From J054 sp964613615 (GTDB lineage Bacteria > Pseudomonadota > Gammaproteobacteria > Steroidobacterales > GCA-2729495): 64,000 bases of DNA. Position numbers and translations under genes: made by a program. Shown piece after piece: positions 51,779 through 60,447 of the stretch. The DNA is taken from positions 1 to 64,000 of the forward strand of contig CAZTIB010000057.1 of NCBI GenBank assembly GCA_964613615.1, in the 5' to 3' direction. Position 1 is the first letter of the stretch. Each line of letters begins with the position of its first letter. The notes under the pieces were generated by a model. That model was not told the origin of the DNA and made no database searches. It saw nothing but the letters and a program-made list of their open reading frames with translations.

Positions 51779-52538
51779 CGCACCTGTATTCCGCGTGGTC
51801 ATTCCGGCCCGCTATGCGTCCACGCGCTTTCCCGGCAAAGCCGTGGCGGAGTTGCTCGGTCGACCCATGATCCAGCACGTCTACGATCGGGCGGCCGCCA
51901 GTCATGCCACGGAAGTCATCATTGCGACGGACGATGCACGCGTGGCCGAGGCAGCCGCGGCTTTTGCCGCTCCAGTGGCCATGACCAGCCCGACGCACGA
52001 GTCTGGTACGGACCGTGTGGCCGAAGTCGCGGCACAGTTTGCCTGGCAGGCCGACGACATTGTTGTCAATGTACAGGGTGATGCGCCGACGATTCCGCCG
52101 GCCAGCATCGGCCTGGTCGCAGATTTACTGGCCAGGCATCCGGCCGCGGAAATGGCCACACTGTGCGTTCCGATCACAGAGCTGGCCGATTACCATAGCC
52201 CCGACGTGGTAAAGGTCGTGATGGATGGCGACGGACGGGCGCTGTATTTCAGTCGCAGTCCGATTCCTGCCAGCGGGCACGGCAATGCGCAACGTCCCGA
52301 ACACGTTTGGCGTCACTTGGGAATCTACGCCTATCGCGTCGGTGCCCTGCAGCGTTTGACGGCTGCGCCCGCATGTTATCTTGAAGTCAGCGAAAAACTG
52401 GAGCAGTTGCGCGCACTGTGGCTCGGCATGGAGATTCGGGTTGCCGTCGTGCCGGAGGTTCACGGACCTGATGTGGACACGCCTGAAGACCTTGCTGCGG
52501 CGTCAGCCTACCTTGTCGCGGCCCGCGACAATGCCTGA
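51768..52538 (+). CDS. kdsB: 3-deoxy-manno-octulosonate cytidylyltransferase
   Basis: A 256-residue enzyme making CMP-Kdo from CTP and Kdo, the last step before Kdo transfer to lipid A. Motifs: VIPARYASTRFPGKAVAELLGRPMIQHVYDRA, VNVQGDAPTIPP and a C-terminal GPDVDTPEDLA. Start ATG 51768 has GAAGGA upstream. kdsA is also in this window at 3.4 kb, far from here. Confidence 0.96.
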   Translation: MAVSAPVFRVVIPARYASTRFPGKAVAELLGRPMIQHVYDRAAASHATEVIIATDDARVAEAAAAFAAPVAMTSPTHESGTDRVAEVAAQFAWQADDIVVNVQGDAPTIPPASIGLVADLLARHPAAEMATLCVPITELADYHSPDVVKVVMDGDGRALYFSRSPIPASGHGNAQRPEHVWRHLGIYAYRVGALQRLTAAPACYLEVSEKLEQLRALWLGMEIRVAVVPEVHGPDVDTPEDLAAASAYLVAARDNA

Positions 52539-53046
52539 GCCCGAGATCTCTGCAGCGGACGTCAGCGTCCTGCTGGTGTGCATGGGTAATATTTGCCGGT
52601 CGCCGATGGCCGAGGGCTGGTTGAGCCACCGGCTGCGCTCCAGACCTGAAGGCCTGCGTGTCTATGTAGACTCAGCGGGTACGCATGGCTACCACGCTGG
52701 TTCTGCCCCCGACCCCCGGGCGCAGGCAGCCACGGCACGTCGAGGGTTTCATATCGGTCACCTGCAGGCACGTCAGGTGGTGACCGAAGATTTCCAGCGT
52801 TTCGATCTGCTGCTGGCCATGGACAGCGACAACTTCGAGTTCCTGGCCCAGCTGGCGCCGGACGCGAGTCGGCACAAGCTCAGGCGTTTGCTCGATTTTG
52901 CCCCGGCAGCGGGCATTGTGGATGTGCCGGACCCTTACTACGGCGGTGATACCGGCTTCGAACGCGTACTGGACCTCGTCGAGGCGGCCGTCGACGGTCT
53001 GATGCCGGAACTCGAAAGCCTGGTTGCGGGGCGCCGGACGCGCTGA
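52531..53046 (+). CDS. Low-molecular-weight protein-tyrosine phosphatase
   Basis: A 171-residue phosphatase of the arsenate-reductase-like/LMW fold. Catalytic CX5RS loop VCMGNICRSPMAEG (Cys17, Arg23) and general-acid aspartate in DVPDPYYGG. In other bacteria such enzymes act on tyrosine kinases of polysaccharide export or on unknown targets; no kinase gene is next to it here. It overlaps kdsB by 8 bp, so it is in the kdsB operon, a neighbourhood seen in several gammaproteobacteria. Confidence 0.92.
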   Translation: MPEPEISAADVSVLLVCMGNICRSPMAEGWLSHRLRSRPEGLRVYVDSAGTHGYHAGSAPDPRAQAATARRGFHIGHLQARQVVTEDFQRFDLLLAMDSDNFEFLAQLAPDASRHKLRRLLDFAPAAGIVDVPDPYYGGDTGFERVLDLVEAAVDGLMPELESLVAGRRTR

Positions 53047-53054
53047 TCCACGCC

Positions 53055-55607
53055 TTACTGGCCCCGCGGGTCGTCCGGTTTGCCGTCGTCTGAAGACCAG
53101 ACCTTGTAAGTTCGCGAACTATCGCTTTTCCCCACTTCTTCCCAGGGCAACACGCGGTCACTGGCCGGTTTCCTGTCCGCCGCGGGCTTTGGTTCGCTGG
53201 CTGCTTTCTGGGCCGGTGCGGGCGGTCCAGCAGGCGCGGCCTGGCGGCCGGCAGCTGCCGGTTTAGCCGGTGCGGGTGCCTGGGGTGGCGAGGCTGGCGG
53301 CGCAGACGGTGCCGTGCGCGCTGGCTGCTGTGCCTCCTGCAATGGGCGCGATGGCAGCGTGTCGTGTTCGCCCGGGTGTGCTTTGGGTGCCGGCTCGACG
53401 GCTTTTGGTGCATCGCTTTGGACGGCGTTGCCTGTCTCCGGTTTCCTGTCCCGCCGTGGGTCCTGTGCAGGAGGCGTTGCGGTATCGCGATCGGCCGGCT
53501 GAGAGGTCTGCTGTCCACCTTTGGCCTCGGCGCCGCCACCGCCGCCGCCAGAGCGCCGCCGCCGCCGACCGCGTCTTGAGCGCTGGCTGCCATTGCGCGT
53601 TTCCTTCGCCGGGCCGTCCGCCTTCTGATTTGCCGGCTCGTTCGTATCCGTTGCCGAGCGTGACTCGGTACTGCGGGCCTGCTGGTCTTTGCGGCCGCGC
53701 CCCGGTTTTTCGCTGCGGGCATCACCACGAGCTTCGCCCCGGCCATCGCTTCGTGACTGCGAGTCGCCGCGCGATCTCCCGCGCCCGTGCTGGCTGCGGC
53801 CCCGGCCACCGGATCGGCCCTGGCCGCCGCGACGTGAGCGGTCACCGCGACCTGGCTCGCGTCGCCTGCGTTGGCTGCCCTGATCCGGCTGTTCTTCGGG
53901 TTCGGGGTCACCCACCAGGAGGCGTTTGAGCCGCGTCAACAGGCCTGGCTGTGGAGCTTTGCTCTCGGTGCTGGTGACAACAGGCGGCGGCGTGGCCGGT
54001 TTTTCCGGCACGACGACTTTGACCGCAGGTGCCTCGGCCTTCGGCCTTGGTGCAGTGGCAAGCGCCATTGCGGCGTCCTCTTCGCCCGGCTCACGCAGGT
54101 CATAACTTGCCCCGGTGTTTTCCGGCAACAAGGTCTGGTCATCCCGGACGCGGCGTATCGAGTAGTTTGGCGTTTCCAGTTCCGGGTTGGCGATCAGGAT
54201 GACCTGCAGATCGTCGCGCTGTTCGATGCGGCTGATCCAGTCACGCTTTTCGTTAAGCAGGTATGTGGCGACATCGATGGGCAACTGCGCAATAACTTTC
54301 GTAGTGCGTTCCTTGCGGGCTTCCTCGCCGATCAGGCGCAGAATCGAGAGTGCAAGGGACTCCACACTGCGCACGTGCCCGATGCCATTACAACGCGGGC
54401 ACACCTGGTGCGCTGACTCACCGAGCGACGGCCGCAGGCGCTGTCGTGACATTTCGAGCAGGCCGAAGCGGGAAATGCGGCCGAGCTGCACGCGGGCGCG
54501 ATCGGCGCGCACGGCGTCGCGCAGGCGGTTCTCCACGTCACGCTGGTTGCGGGTCGGGCCCATGTCGATAAAGTCGATCACCAGCAGGCCGCCCAGGTCA
54601 CGCAGGCGGCACTGCCGTGCGACTTCGTCGGCTGCTTCCAGGTTGGTGGCCAGGGCGGTGGCTTCGATATCGCCGCCCTTGGTCGCCCGGGCCGAGTTGA
54701 TGTCGATGGAAATCAGCGCCTCGGTGTGATCCACCACGATGCTGCCACCCGACGGCAGGTGCACGGTGTGTGCGAAGGCCGATTCGATCTGGCTCTCGAT
54801 CTGGAACCGGGTAAACAGGGGCACCGGGTCGTCGTAGTGGCGCAGCTTGCGCAGGTTCTGAGGCATTGCGTGTTCCATGAACTCGCGGGCCTCTTCGAAG
54901 GTCGCCGTATCATCGACCAGTATTTCGCCAATATCAGCCGACAGATGATCGCGCAGCGCGCGGACCATGGCATTGCTGTCCTGGAACAGGAGGCAGGGCG
55001 CTTCGCGGGGTTGAACCACCTGCAGGATGGCCTCCCAGATACCCATCAGGTATTCCAGGTCCCAGCGCAGCTCCTCTTCGGCCCGGCCGACCCCGGCCGT
55101 GCGCACGATGACGCCCATGCCCTCCGGGATCTCTACACCCTCGAGGGCGTCTTTGACGACTTCCCGGTCTTCGCCGGTAATTCGTCGTGACACGCCACCC
55201 GCCCGCGGGTTGTTCGGCATCAGGACAATGAATCTGCCGGCGAGACTGATAAAGGTCGTCAGCGCTGCACCCTTGTTGCCGCGCTCTTCCTTTTCCACCT
55301 GGACGACAATGTCCTGGCCTTCCTTCAGCACGTCGCGGATGTTGATCCGCTGCCCGGGCTCGGGCTCGTTCAGGAAATACTCATGGGAGATTTCCTTCAG
55401 CGGCAGAAAACCGTGACGTTCAGCGCCGTAGTTGACGAAGGCAGCGTCGAGGCTGGGCTCGACCCGGGTAATCTTACCCTTATAGATGTTTGCCTTTTTC
55501 TGCGCGCGGGATGCAATCTCGATGTCGAGATCGATGAGTTTCTGGCCATCGACCATGGCCACACGCAACTCTTCTTCCTGAGTTGCGTTGATGAGCATTC
55601 TCTTCAT
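53055..55607 (-). CDS. rne: Ribonuclease E
   Basis: An 850-residue endoribonuclease, core of the RNA degradosome. N-terminal catalytic half: S1 domain (IYKGKITRVEPSLDAAFVNYGAERHGFLPL), DNase I-like domain (VVDHTEALISIDINSA, LLVIDFIDM), Zn-link CPRCNGIG near residue 404. The C-terminal third is a low-complexity Arg/Gly/Pro/Ala scaffold, typical of the disordered degradosome-binding region but shorter than in E. coli (1061 aa). Upstream lies a long leader with hairpins. The stop is 9 bp from the convergent phosphatase gene. Confidence 0.97.
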   Translation of the reverse strand: MKRMLINATQEEELRVAMVDGQKLIDLDIEIASRAQKKANIYKGKITRVEPSLDAAFVNYGAERHGFLPLKEISHEYFLNEPEPGQRINIRDVLKEGQDIVVQVEKEERGNKGAALTTFISLAGRFIVLMPNNPRAGGVSRRITGEDREVVKDALEGVEIPEGMGVIVRTAGVGRAEEELRWDLEYLMGIWEAILQVVQPREAPCLLFQDSNAMVRALRDHLSADIGEILVDDTATFEEAREFMEHAMPQNLRKLRHYDDPVPLFTRFQIESQIESAFAHTVHLPSGGSIVVDHTEALISIDINSARATKGGDIEATALATNLEAADEVARQCRLRDLGGLLVIDFIDMGPTRNQRDVENRLRDAVRADRARVQLGRISRFGLLEMSRQRLRPSLGESAHQVCPRCNGIGHVRSVESLALSILRLIGEEARKERTTKVIAQLPIDVATYLLNEKRDWISRIEQRDDLQVILIANPELETPNYSIRRVRDDQTLLPENTGASYDLREPGEEDAAMALATAPRPKAEAPAVKVVVPEKPATPPPVVTSTESKAPQPGLLTRLKRLLVGDPEPEEQPDQGSQRRRREPGRGDRSRRGGQGRSGGRGRSQHGRGRSRGDSQSRSDGRGEARGDARSEKPGRGRKDQQARSTESRSATDTNEPANQKADGPAKETRNGSQRSRRGRRRRRSGGGGGGAEAKGGQQTSQPADRDTATPPAQDPRRDRKPETGNAVQSDAPKAVEPAPKAHPGEHDTLPSRPLQEAQQPARTAPSAPPASPPQAPAPAKPAAAGRQAAPAGPPAPAQKAASEPKPAADRKPASDRVLPWEEVGKSDSSRTYKVWSSDDGKPDDPRGQ

Positions 55608-55929
55608 AAGCCCCTGCTATAAACAGTTGGGGGGCTCCAGGTGAGTGCTGCTGGATATGCATAGCGCTGTCGCCGCGTCTACGCGCGGTCATAGCAATCC
55701 GCCTGTGGCGGAAGACGGTATTAGGCATGTCATGATCGTATCGGTCGGCCGTGCACATAACAGCTGATCCAGCGAAAACCCTTGTGAGGTGCTGCGCGGC
55801 CAAGAGGCCACTTTTCACCTGGTACCCAGTCGTCGATCTGCTCGGCAGACCGACCGTAACCGGACGCATCATGCGTCCGGGGTGTATTCACTTTCTTGTA
55901 CACCAGCGGAATCATCGCTGGCGCAACAA
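55608..55929 (-). promoter_or_regulatory. Structured 5' leader of rne
   Basis: The roughly 320-bp leader between the rne ATG and the putative transcription start holds several inverted repeats: a near-perfect CCGGACGCAT-C-ATGCGTCCGG (55860-55880), CCAGCG-N7-CGCTGG (55903-55921), GGCC-AAGA-GGCC (about 55798-55809) and CCGCC-TGT-GGCGG (about 55701-55713). Stem-loops in the rne leader mediate autoregulation of RNase E in E. coli; similar control here is inference. No gene is seen in this stretch. Confidence 0.4.
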
Positions 55930-55935
55930 AAGTTT

Positions 55936-55964
55936 AATATAACAGGCACTTGCAATCGCGGCAA
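55936..55964 (-). promoter_or_regulatory. Candidate rne promoter
   Basis: On the minus strand: TTGCCG (complement of 55959-55964), 17 bp, TATATT (complement of 55936-55941). The -10 matches 5 of 6 and the -35 4 of 6 consensus bases. It would overlap the rluC start region on the other strand. Confidence 0.4.
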
Positions 55965-55984
55965 TGCGACCAATCGAGGAATTG

Positions 55985-56935
55985 ATGAACAATGGACCGG
56001 CCACCCGCGGCGTCCAGCGCGTGCGCATCGCTGCGGATGACGTGGGGCGCCGCCTCGACAACTACCTGCTGAGCCGGTTCAAGGGCGTGCCTCGCAGCCG
56101 GGTGTACCGGATGATCCGGGGTGGCGAAGTGCGGGTGAACGGCGGCCGCGCGCGCCCTGATCGTCGGCTGGAGGCCGGCGATGAACTCCGTCTCCCGCCG
56201 GTCCGGCTGGCGCCGCCCGGCGCTCCGCCCCGGGACTCTGCTGCGCGTGGCCAGTGGCTCGTCGAGCGGGTTTTCTACGAGGACCGGGATCTGCTGGCCC
56301 TCGACAAACCGGCCGGGCTGGCCGTCCACGGGGGCAGCGGCATCAGTCTCGGCGCCATCGAGCTGCTGCGGGCCGCACGACATGACGATAGCCTGGAGCT
56401 GGTACATCGCCTGGACCGGGACACCAGCGGTTGTCTGCTCATCGCCAAGCGCCGGCCAGCCTTGCGCCATCTGCACGCACAGCTGCGCGAAGGCGCTGTG
56501 CGCAAGCTTTACACGGCGTTGCTGGTCGGCCAGTTGCGGGGGCCTGAACGCATCGTCGACGCACCTCTGCTAACCACGCACCGGCGCGGCGGTGAGCGCT
56601 TTGTCACTGTCGCGGAAGATGGCAAGGCAGCCCGCAGCCGGTTTCGCCCTCGCGAGGCACTGCCCCGGTGCACCTTGTGTGATGTGCAGATCGACACCGG
56701 CCGTACCCACCAGATTCGTGTTCATGCTGCGCACATTGGCCACCCGGTGGCAGGTGACGATCGCTACGGCATAGCCGCAGATCCGGCGGTGCGCAGGGGT
56801 AACCTGCAGCGGCTTTTCCTGCATGCATCGAGTCTGAGTTTTGACAGCCCGACGGGGGAACGGGCCATCAACGTGCAGTGCCCGTTGCCGCCGGAGCTGG
56901 AAGCCGTGCTGGACAAGTTGCGTACCCGTCGCTGA
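55985..56935 (+). CDS. rluC: 23S rRNA pseudouridine(955/2504/2580) synthase
   Basis: A 316-residue RluA-family pseudouridine synthase. N-terminal S4 domain (LDNYLLSRFKGVPRSRVYRMIRGGEVRVNG), then the catalytic motif HRLDRDTSGCLLIAK with its aspartate, and RTHQIRVHAAHIGHPVAGDDRYG. ATG 55985 is preceded by GAGGAATTG; an earlier ATG at 55964 would add seven residues. Divergent from rne, as in E. coli. Confidence 0.95.
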   Translation: MNNGPATRGVQRVRIAADDVGRRLDNYLLSRFKGVPRSRVYRMIRGGEVRVNGGRARPDRRLEAGDELRLPPVRLAPPGAPPRDSAARGQWLVERVFYEDRDLLALDKPAGLAVHGGSGISLGAIELLRAARHDDSLELVHRLDRDTSGCLLIAKRRPALRHLHAQLREGAVRKLYTALLVGQLRGPERIVDAPLLTTHRRGGERFVTVAEDGKAARSRFRPREALPRCTLCDVQIDTGRTHQIRVHAAHIGHPVAGDDRYGIAADPAVRRGNLQRLFLHASSLSFDSPTGERAINVQCPLPPELEAVLDKLRTRR

Positions 56936-56940
56936 CGCGG

Positions 56941-57525
56941 TCAGGGCAGGGCGAGGCCCATCGACCGCAGAGCGTCGGCCAGCCAGATCAGCGGCAGGCC
57001 CTGAATCGCGGTGGGATCCTGGTTTTCAATTCGCTCCATCAGCGCCACACCGAGACCTTCGGCTTTGAAGCTGCCGGCGCAGTCGACGGGTTGCTCGCGC
57101 TCCAGGTAGCGGCGGATTTCTGCCGCCGACAGCTGACGGAATACCACCCTGGTCACATCGACGTGCGTTCGCTGAGTTGTGCCACCAGGGCCGATGACGC
57201 AGACGGCGGTGTAGAACACCACGCTTTGACCGGAGCAGGCCGTGAGCTGGGCGATGGCTGGCTCCAATGCACCGGGCTTCGACAGGATACGGTTATCCAC
57301 GGCGGCCACCTGGTCGCTGCCGATCACGATGGCGGACTCGCCGGCGGCCGATTCTGCCTTCAGACGGGCGAGCCGTTCGGCCAACGCGCGCGGGCTTTCC
57401 TGCGGTTGCGGGGTCTCGTTGACGTCCGGGGACCGGCAGCTGAATTCTGTCAACAAACGCGCCAGCAGCGCTCGCCGGTAGCGCGATGTGGAGGCCAGCA
57501 CGACCGGCAGCTTGTCTGGTTTCAC
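56941..57525 (-). CDS. Maf-like nucleotide pyrophosphatase (YceF type)
   Basis: A 194-residue Maf-family protein that hydrolyses non-canonical or methylated nucleoside triphosphates. It begins with the family motif VVLASTSRYRRALLARL; the catalytic region has IGSDQVAA and the GALEPAIAQL stretch. The yceF subfamily (m7GTP-type) sits beside rluC-yceD in other gammaproteobacteria, although here the gene is on the opposite strand. Confidence 0.9.
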   Translation of the reverse strand: MKPDKLPVVLASTSRYRRALLARLLTEFSCRSPDVNETPQPQESPRALAERLARLKAESAAGESAIVIGSDQVAAVDNRILSKPGALEPAIAQLTACSGQSVVFYTAVCVIGPGGTTQRTHVDVTRVVFRQLSAAEIRRYLEREQPVDCAGSFKAEGLGVALMERIENQDPTAIQGLPLIWLADALRSMGLALP

Positions 57526-57598
57526 GGGCAGGGCCTAAGGTCTTCAACGGGTTGGAGATTTTGACACATCTTAACTGCCAGCCTACACTTGACCGCTT

Positions 57599-58135
57599 AT
57601 GCTCGCCGACCGTATCGATAGCGCCCGGCTCAAGGAGCTGGCGGCTGGTCAAGCAACGCAGGCCGGGCAACTCGGGATTGAACAATTGCCCCGGCTGGCA
57701 GCGCTGCTCGCCGAGGGCGACCCGCCCCTGATCGATGTTGCAGTTGCCTTCGCGCTGGCGGAACATGGATTGGCGCGCCTGGAGCTGTCGCTGCGCGGGC
57801 AGTTGCGGCTGGTTTGCCAGCGGTGCCTGGGTCCAGTTGACTGGCCAGTTGAGTTGGAGGCGAGCCTGACAGTCGTTGCAGACGATGGCGAGAGCGGCAT
57901 GCTTGAAGACCCGTTCGAAAGCGTGGTGCTGCCGGAAGACGGATTACGACTCGATCAAATTGCAGAGGATGAAGTCCTGGCGGCGGTGCCGCTTGCGCCC
58001 AGGCACCGGCCGGAGGCGGCCTGCAGCGGGCCGGCGCAGGTTGGCGGGAGCCGGCAGGGAGACGCGGACGACACTAGCCGTCCATTTGCAGAATTGGCGG
58101 CCATGCTGAAGGCCGGGCACCGGCAGGCCGACTGA
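57599..58135 (+). CDS. YceD (DUF177) family protein
   Basis: A 178-residue protein of the DUF177 family, usually located just before rpmF. Visible family elements: LRGQLRLVCQRCLGPVDWPVE (with the Cys pair) and RPFAELAAMLKAG near the end. The family is involved in 23S rRNA/ribosome metabolism in plants and E. coli relatives; its exact role in bacteria is unsettled. rpmF follows 20 bp later. Confidence 0.9.
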   Translation: MLADRIDSARLKELAAGQATQAGQLGIEQLPRLAALLAEGDPPLIDVAVAFALAEHGLARLELSLRGQLRLVCQRCLGPVDWPVELEASLTVVADDGESGMLEDPFESVVLPEDGLRLDQIAEDEVLAAVPLAPRHRPEAACSGPAQVGGSRQGDADDTSRPFAELAAMLKAGHRQAD

Positions 58136-58155
58136 AATACGAAGGAGAATTTCCA

Positions 58156-58344
58156 ATGGCTGTTCAGAAGAATCGCAGAACGCCGTCGACACGCGGCATG
58201 CGTCGTTCCCACGACTCGCTGAAGTCGCCGGCCCTGTCGGCGGAACCGACTACCGGTGAAACCCATCGTCGCCATCACGTGAGCCCGGACGGCTTCTATC
58301 GTGGCAAGAAAGTCGTCGATACGCCTGCGGACGACTTGGAATAA
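58156..58344 (+). CDS. rpmF: 50S ribosomal protein L32
   Basis: A 62-residue ribosomal protein: AVQKNRRTPSTRGMRRSHDSL is the invariant start (given in one piece of 21 residues, broken here: AVQKNRRTPS then TRGMRRSHDSL). It lacks the zinc-binding cysteines found in some L32 proteins. Preceded by GAAGGAGA at about 58140-58147, a strong ribosome site. Part of the yceD-rpmF-plsX-fabH cluster. Confidence 0.97.
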   Translation: MAVQKNRRTPSTRGMRRSHDSLKSPALSAEPTTGETHRRHHVSPDGFYRGKKVVDTPADDLE

Positions 58345-58461
58345 CCGCAATCACCTGGCTTGCGCGGCCCATTGCCTCCCGGCAACTGGTGTTTGGGGTG
58401 CCCGTCGCGAGATAATCGAAACTGGCTGCCTGCGGGGCAGGTCGGGTGAACGGGTGTAAAT

Positions 58462-59469
58462 TTGTCCAAGCCGGTAACCATTGCCCTGGACGCTATGGGT
58501 GGCGACCACGGCGTGTCCGTGTCTGTGCCTGCCGCGTTGAGGATGTTGGGCAAGCAACCGTTGCTGGAGATCATCCTTGTCGGGCAGCGTGACGCCATCG
58601 AGGCGGTCCTGAAAGAGCAGCGCCACGATCGGTTGCACATTCATGAAGCCAGCCAGGTAGTCGGCATGGACGAACGGCCGGCAGACGCGCTGCGCAAGAA
58701 GAAAGATTCTTCGATGCGGGTGGCGATCAACCTGGTTAAAGAAGGCGCAGCTCACGCCTGTGTCAGCGCCGGTAATACCGGTGCGCTGATGGCCACGAGC
58801 CGTTTTGTGCTGAAGACCGTGCCCGGTATCGACCGTCCCGCGATCATGGCTATCGTACCGACCAAGACCGGGCGCACCTATATGCTGGATCTTGGCGCGA
58901 ATGCCGAATGCACGTCTGAACAGCTGTTCCAGTTCGCCGTCATGGGTGCGGTAGTCGTGCGTGACCTGGAAGAGATCCACCACGAACCGAGCGTCGGGCT
59001 GCTGAACATCGGCGAGGAAGATATCAAGGGCAACGATACGATTCGCGAGGCTGCCCGCATGCTGTCGGAAAGTTCCCTGAATTACGTCGGTTTCATCGAG
59101 GGTAATTCAATTGCTGATCAGAAGGCCGACGTGGTTGTGTGCGACGGCTTCTCCGGTAACATCGCCCTGAAGAGTATGGAAGGCACGGCGAAACTGGTTG
59201 CGCACTTCCTCGAGCGCGAGTTCCGGGGCAGTCCTTACGGCTGGTTTGCCGGTCTGGTCGCGTTGCCGTTGCTCCGGTCCTTGCGCAAGCGCCTGGATCC
59301 CCGCCGCTACAACGGCGCGTCCCTGGTCGGGTTGAACGGCATCGTTGTCAAAAGCCACGGCAGTGCCGACGCACTGGCTATGGCGCAGGCGATTGATGTC
59401 GCGACCCTCGAAGTGGAGAAGAGCGTGCCCGAACAGATTCGCCTGCGAATGGAACGACAGGCCCACTGA
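58462..59469 (+). CDS. plsX: Phosphate acyltransferase PlsX
   Basis: A 335-residue enzyme that makes acyl-phosphate from acyl-ACP for phospholipid synthesis. Motifs: TIALDAMGGDHG, SAGNTGALMA, and DLGANAECTSEQL. It starts at TTG 58462, the codon that yields the family N-terminus. 117 bp separate it from rpmF, with a possible small structure only. Confidence 0.95.
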   Translation: MSKPVTIALDAMGGDHGVSVSVPAALRMLGKQPLLEIILVGQRDAIEAVLKEQRHDRLHIHEASQVVGMDERPADALRKKKDSSMRVAINLVKEGAAHACVSAGNTGALMATSRFVLKTVPGIDRPAIMAIVPTKTGRTYMLDLGANAECTSEQLFQFAVMGAVVVRDLEEIHHEPSVGLLNIGEEDIKGNDTIREAARMLSESSLNYVGFIEGNSIADQKADVVVCDGFSGNIALKSMEGTAKLVAHFLEREFRGSPYGWFAGLVALPLLRSLRKRLDPRRYNGASLVGLNGIVVKSHGSADALAMAQAIDVATLEVEKSVPEQIRLRMERQAH

Positions 59470-59472
59470 CCT

Positions 59473-60447
59473 GTGGCGAAAGTGTATTCGAGAATTCTTG
59501 GCACCGGCCGCTACCTGCCCGAGCGGGTCCTGACCAATGCCGACCTGGAACACATGGTGGAGACCACCGATGAGTGGATCCAGGCCCGCACCGGGATCAA
59601 GCGGCGCCACATTGCCGCCGACGGTGAAACGACCGCCGATCTGGCCGAGGCCGCTGCGCGCCGGGCGCTGGATGCTGCCGGTGTCGATGCCAGCGAGATC
59701 GACCTGATACTGGTCGGTACCACGACCGCAGACCAGGTGTTTCCGAACATGGGTTGCCTGCTGCAGGATCGCCTCGATATACACGGTTGTCCGGCCTTCG
59801 GCCTCGAGGCCGCCTGCAGCGGTTTCATTTATGCGCTGAGCGTAGCCAATTGCTTTATTGCCGCAGGCAACGCCAAACGGGCGCTTGTTGTTGGTGCCGA
59901 GACCCTGTCGCGGATGCTCGACTGGGAGGACAGGGGCACTTGCGTCCTGTTCGGGGACGGAGCCGGGGCCGTGGTGCTGGGGGCCTCTGACGAACCCGGT
60001 ATCGTGTCATGCCATCTCGGCGCCGACGGCCGCTATAAAGACCTCCTCTACCATCCCTATGGCACGTCCCGTATTCAGCGTCCCGAAGATACCGAACGTC
60101 CCTATATTCAGATGCGTGGCAACGAAATTTTCAAGGTTGCTGTCAAGACCCTGGAAAACATAGTCGACGAAACCCTCGAAGCTAACGGCCTGTCGTGTAG
60201 TGCTATCGACTGGCTAGTGCCGCACCAGGCGAACATTCGAATCATTCAGGCGACGGCGAAGCGCCTGGGCATGCCCATGGAGAAAGTTATCCTGACGTTG
60301 GAAGATCACGGCAACACTTCTGCTGCATCGGTGCCGCTGGCTCTTGATACCGCGGTGCGCGATGGCCGAATCAAACGTGGCGATCTATTGATGCTCGAGG
60401 CTTTTGGTGGTGGTCTGACCTGGGGATCAGCCCTGATCCGTTATTAA
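59473..60447 (+). CDS. fabH: 3-oxoacyl-[acyl-carrier-protein] synthase III
   Basis: A 324-residue condensing enzyme that starts fatty acid synthesis from acetyl-CoA and malonyl-ACP. Catalytic Cys in EAACSGFIYAL, His in VPHQANIRII, and Asn in DHGNTSAAS. Starts at GTG 59473, 3 bp after plsX. In E. coli fabD, fabG and acpP follow; here the next gene (overlap TAATG) encodes a transporter, so the fatty acid cluster has been split. Confidence 0.96.
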   Translation: MAKVYSRILGTGRYLPERVLTNADLEHMVETTDEWIQARTGIKRRHIAADGETTADLAEAAARRALDAAGVDASEIDLILVGTTTADQVFPNMGCLLQDRLDIHGCPAFGLEAACSGFIYALSVANCFIAAGNAKRALVVGAETLSRMLDWEDRGTCVLFGDGAGAVVLGASDEPGIVSCHLGADGRYKDLLYHPYGTSRIQRPEDTERPYIQMRGNEIFKVAVKTLENIVDETLEANGLSCSAIDWLVPHQANIRIIQATAKRLGMPMEKVILTLEDHGNTSAASVPLALDTAVRDGRIKRGDLLMLEAFGGGLTWGSALIRY

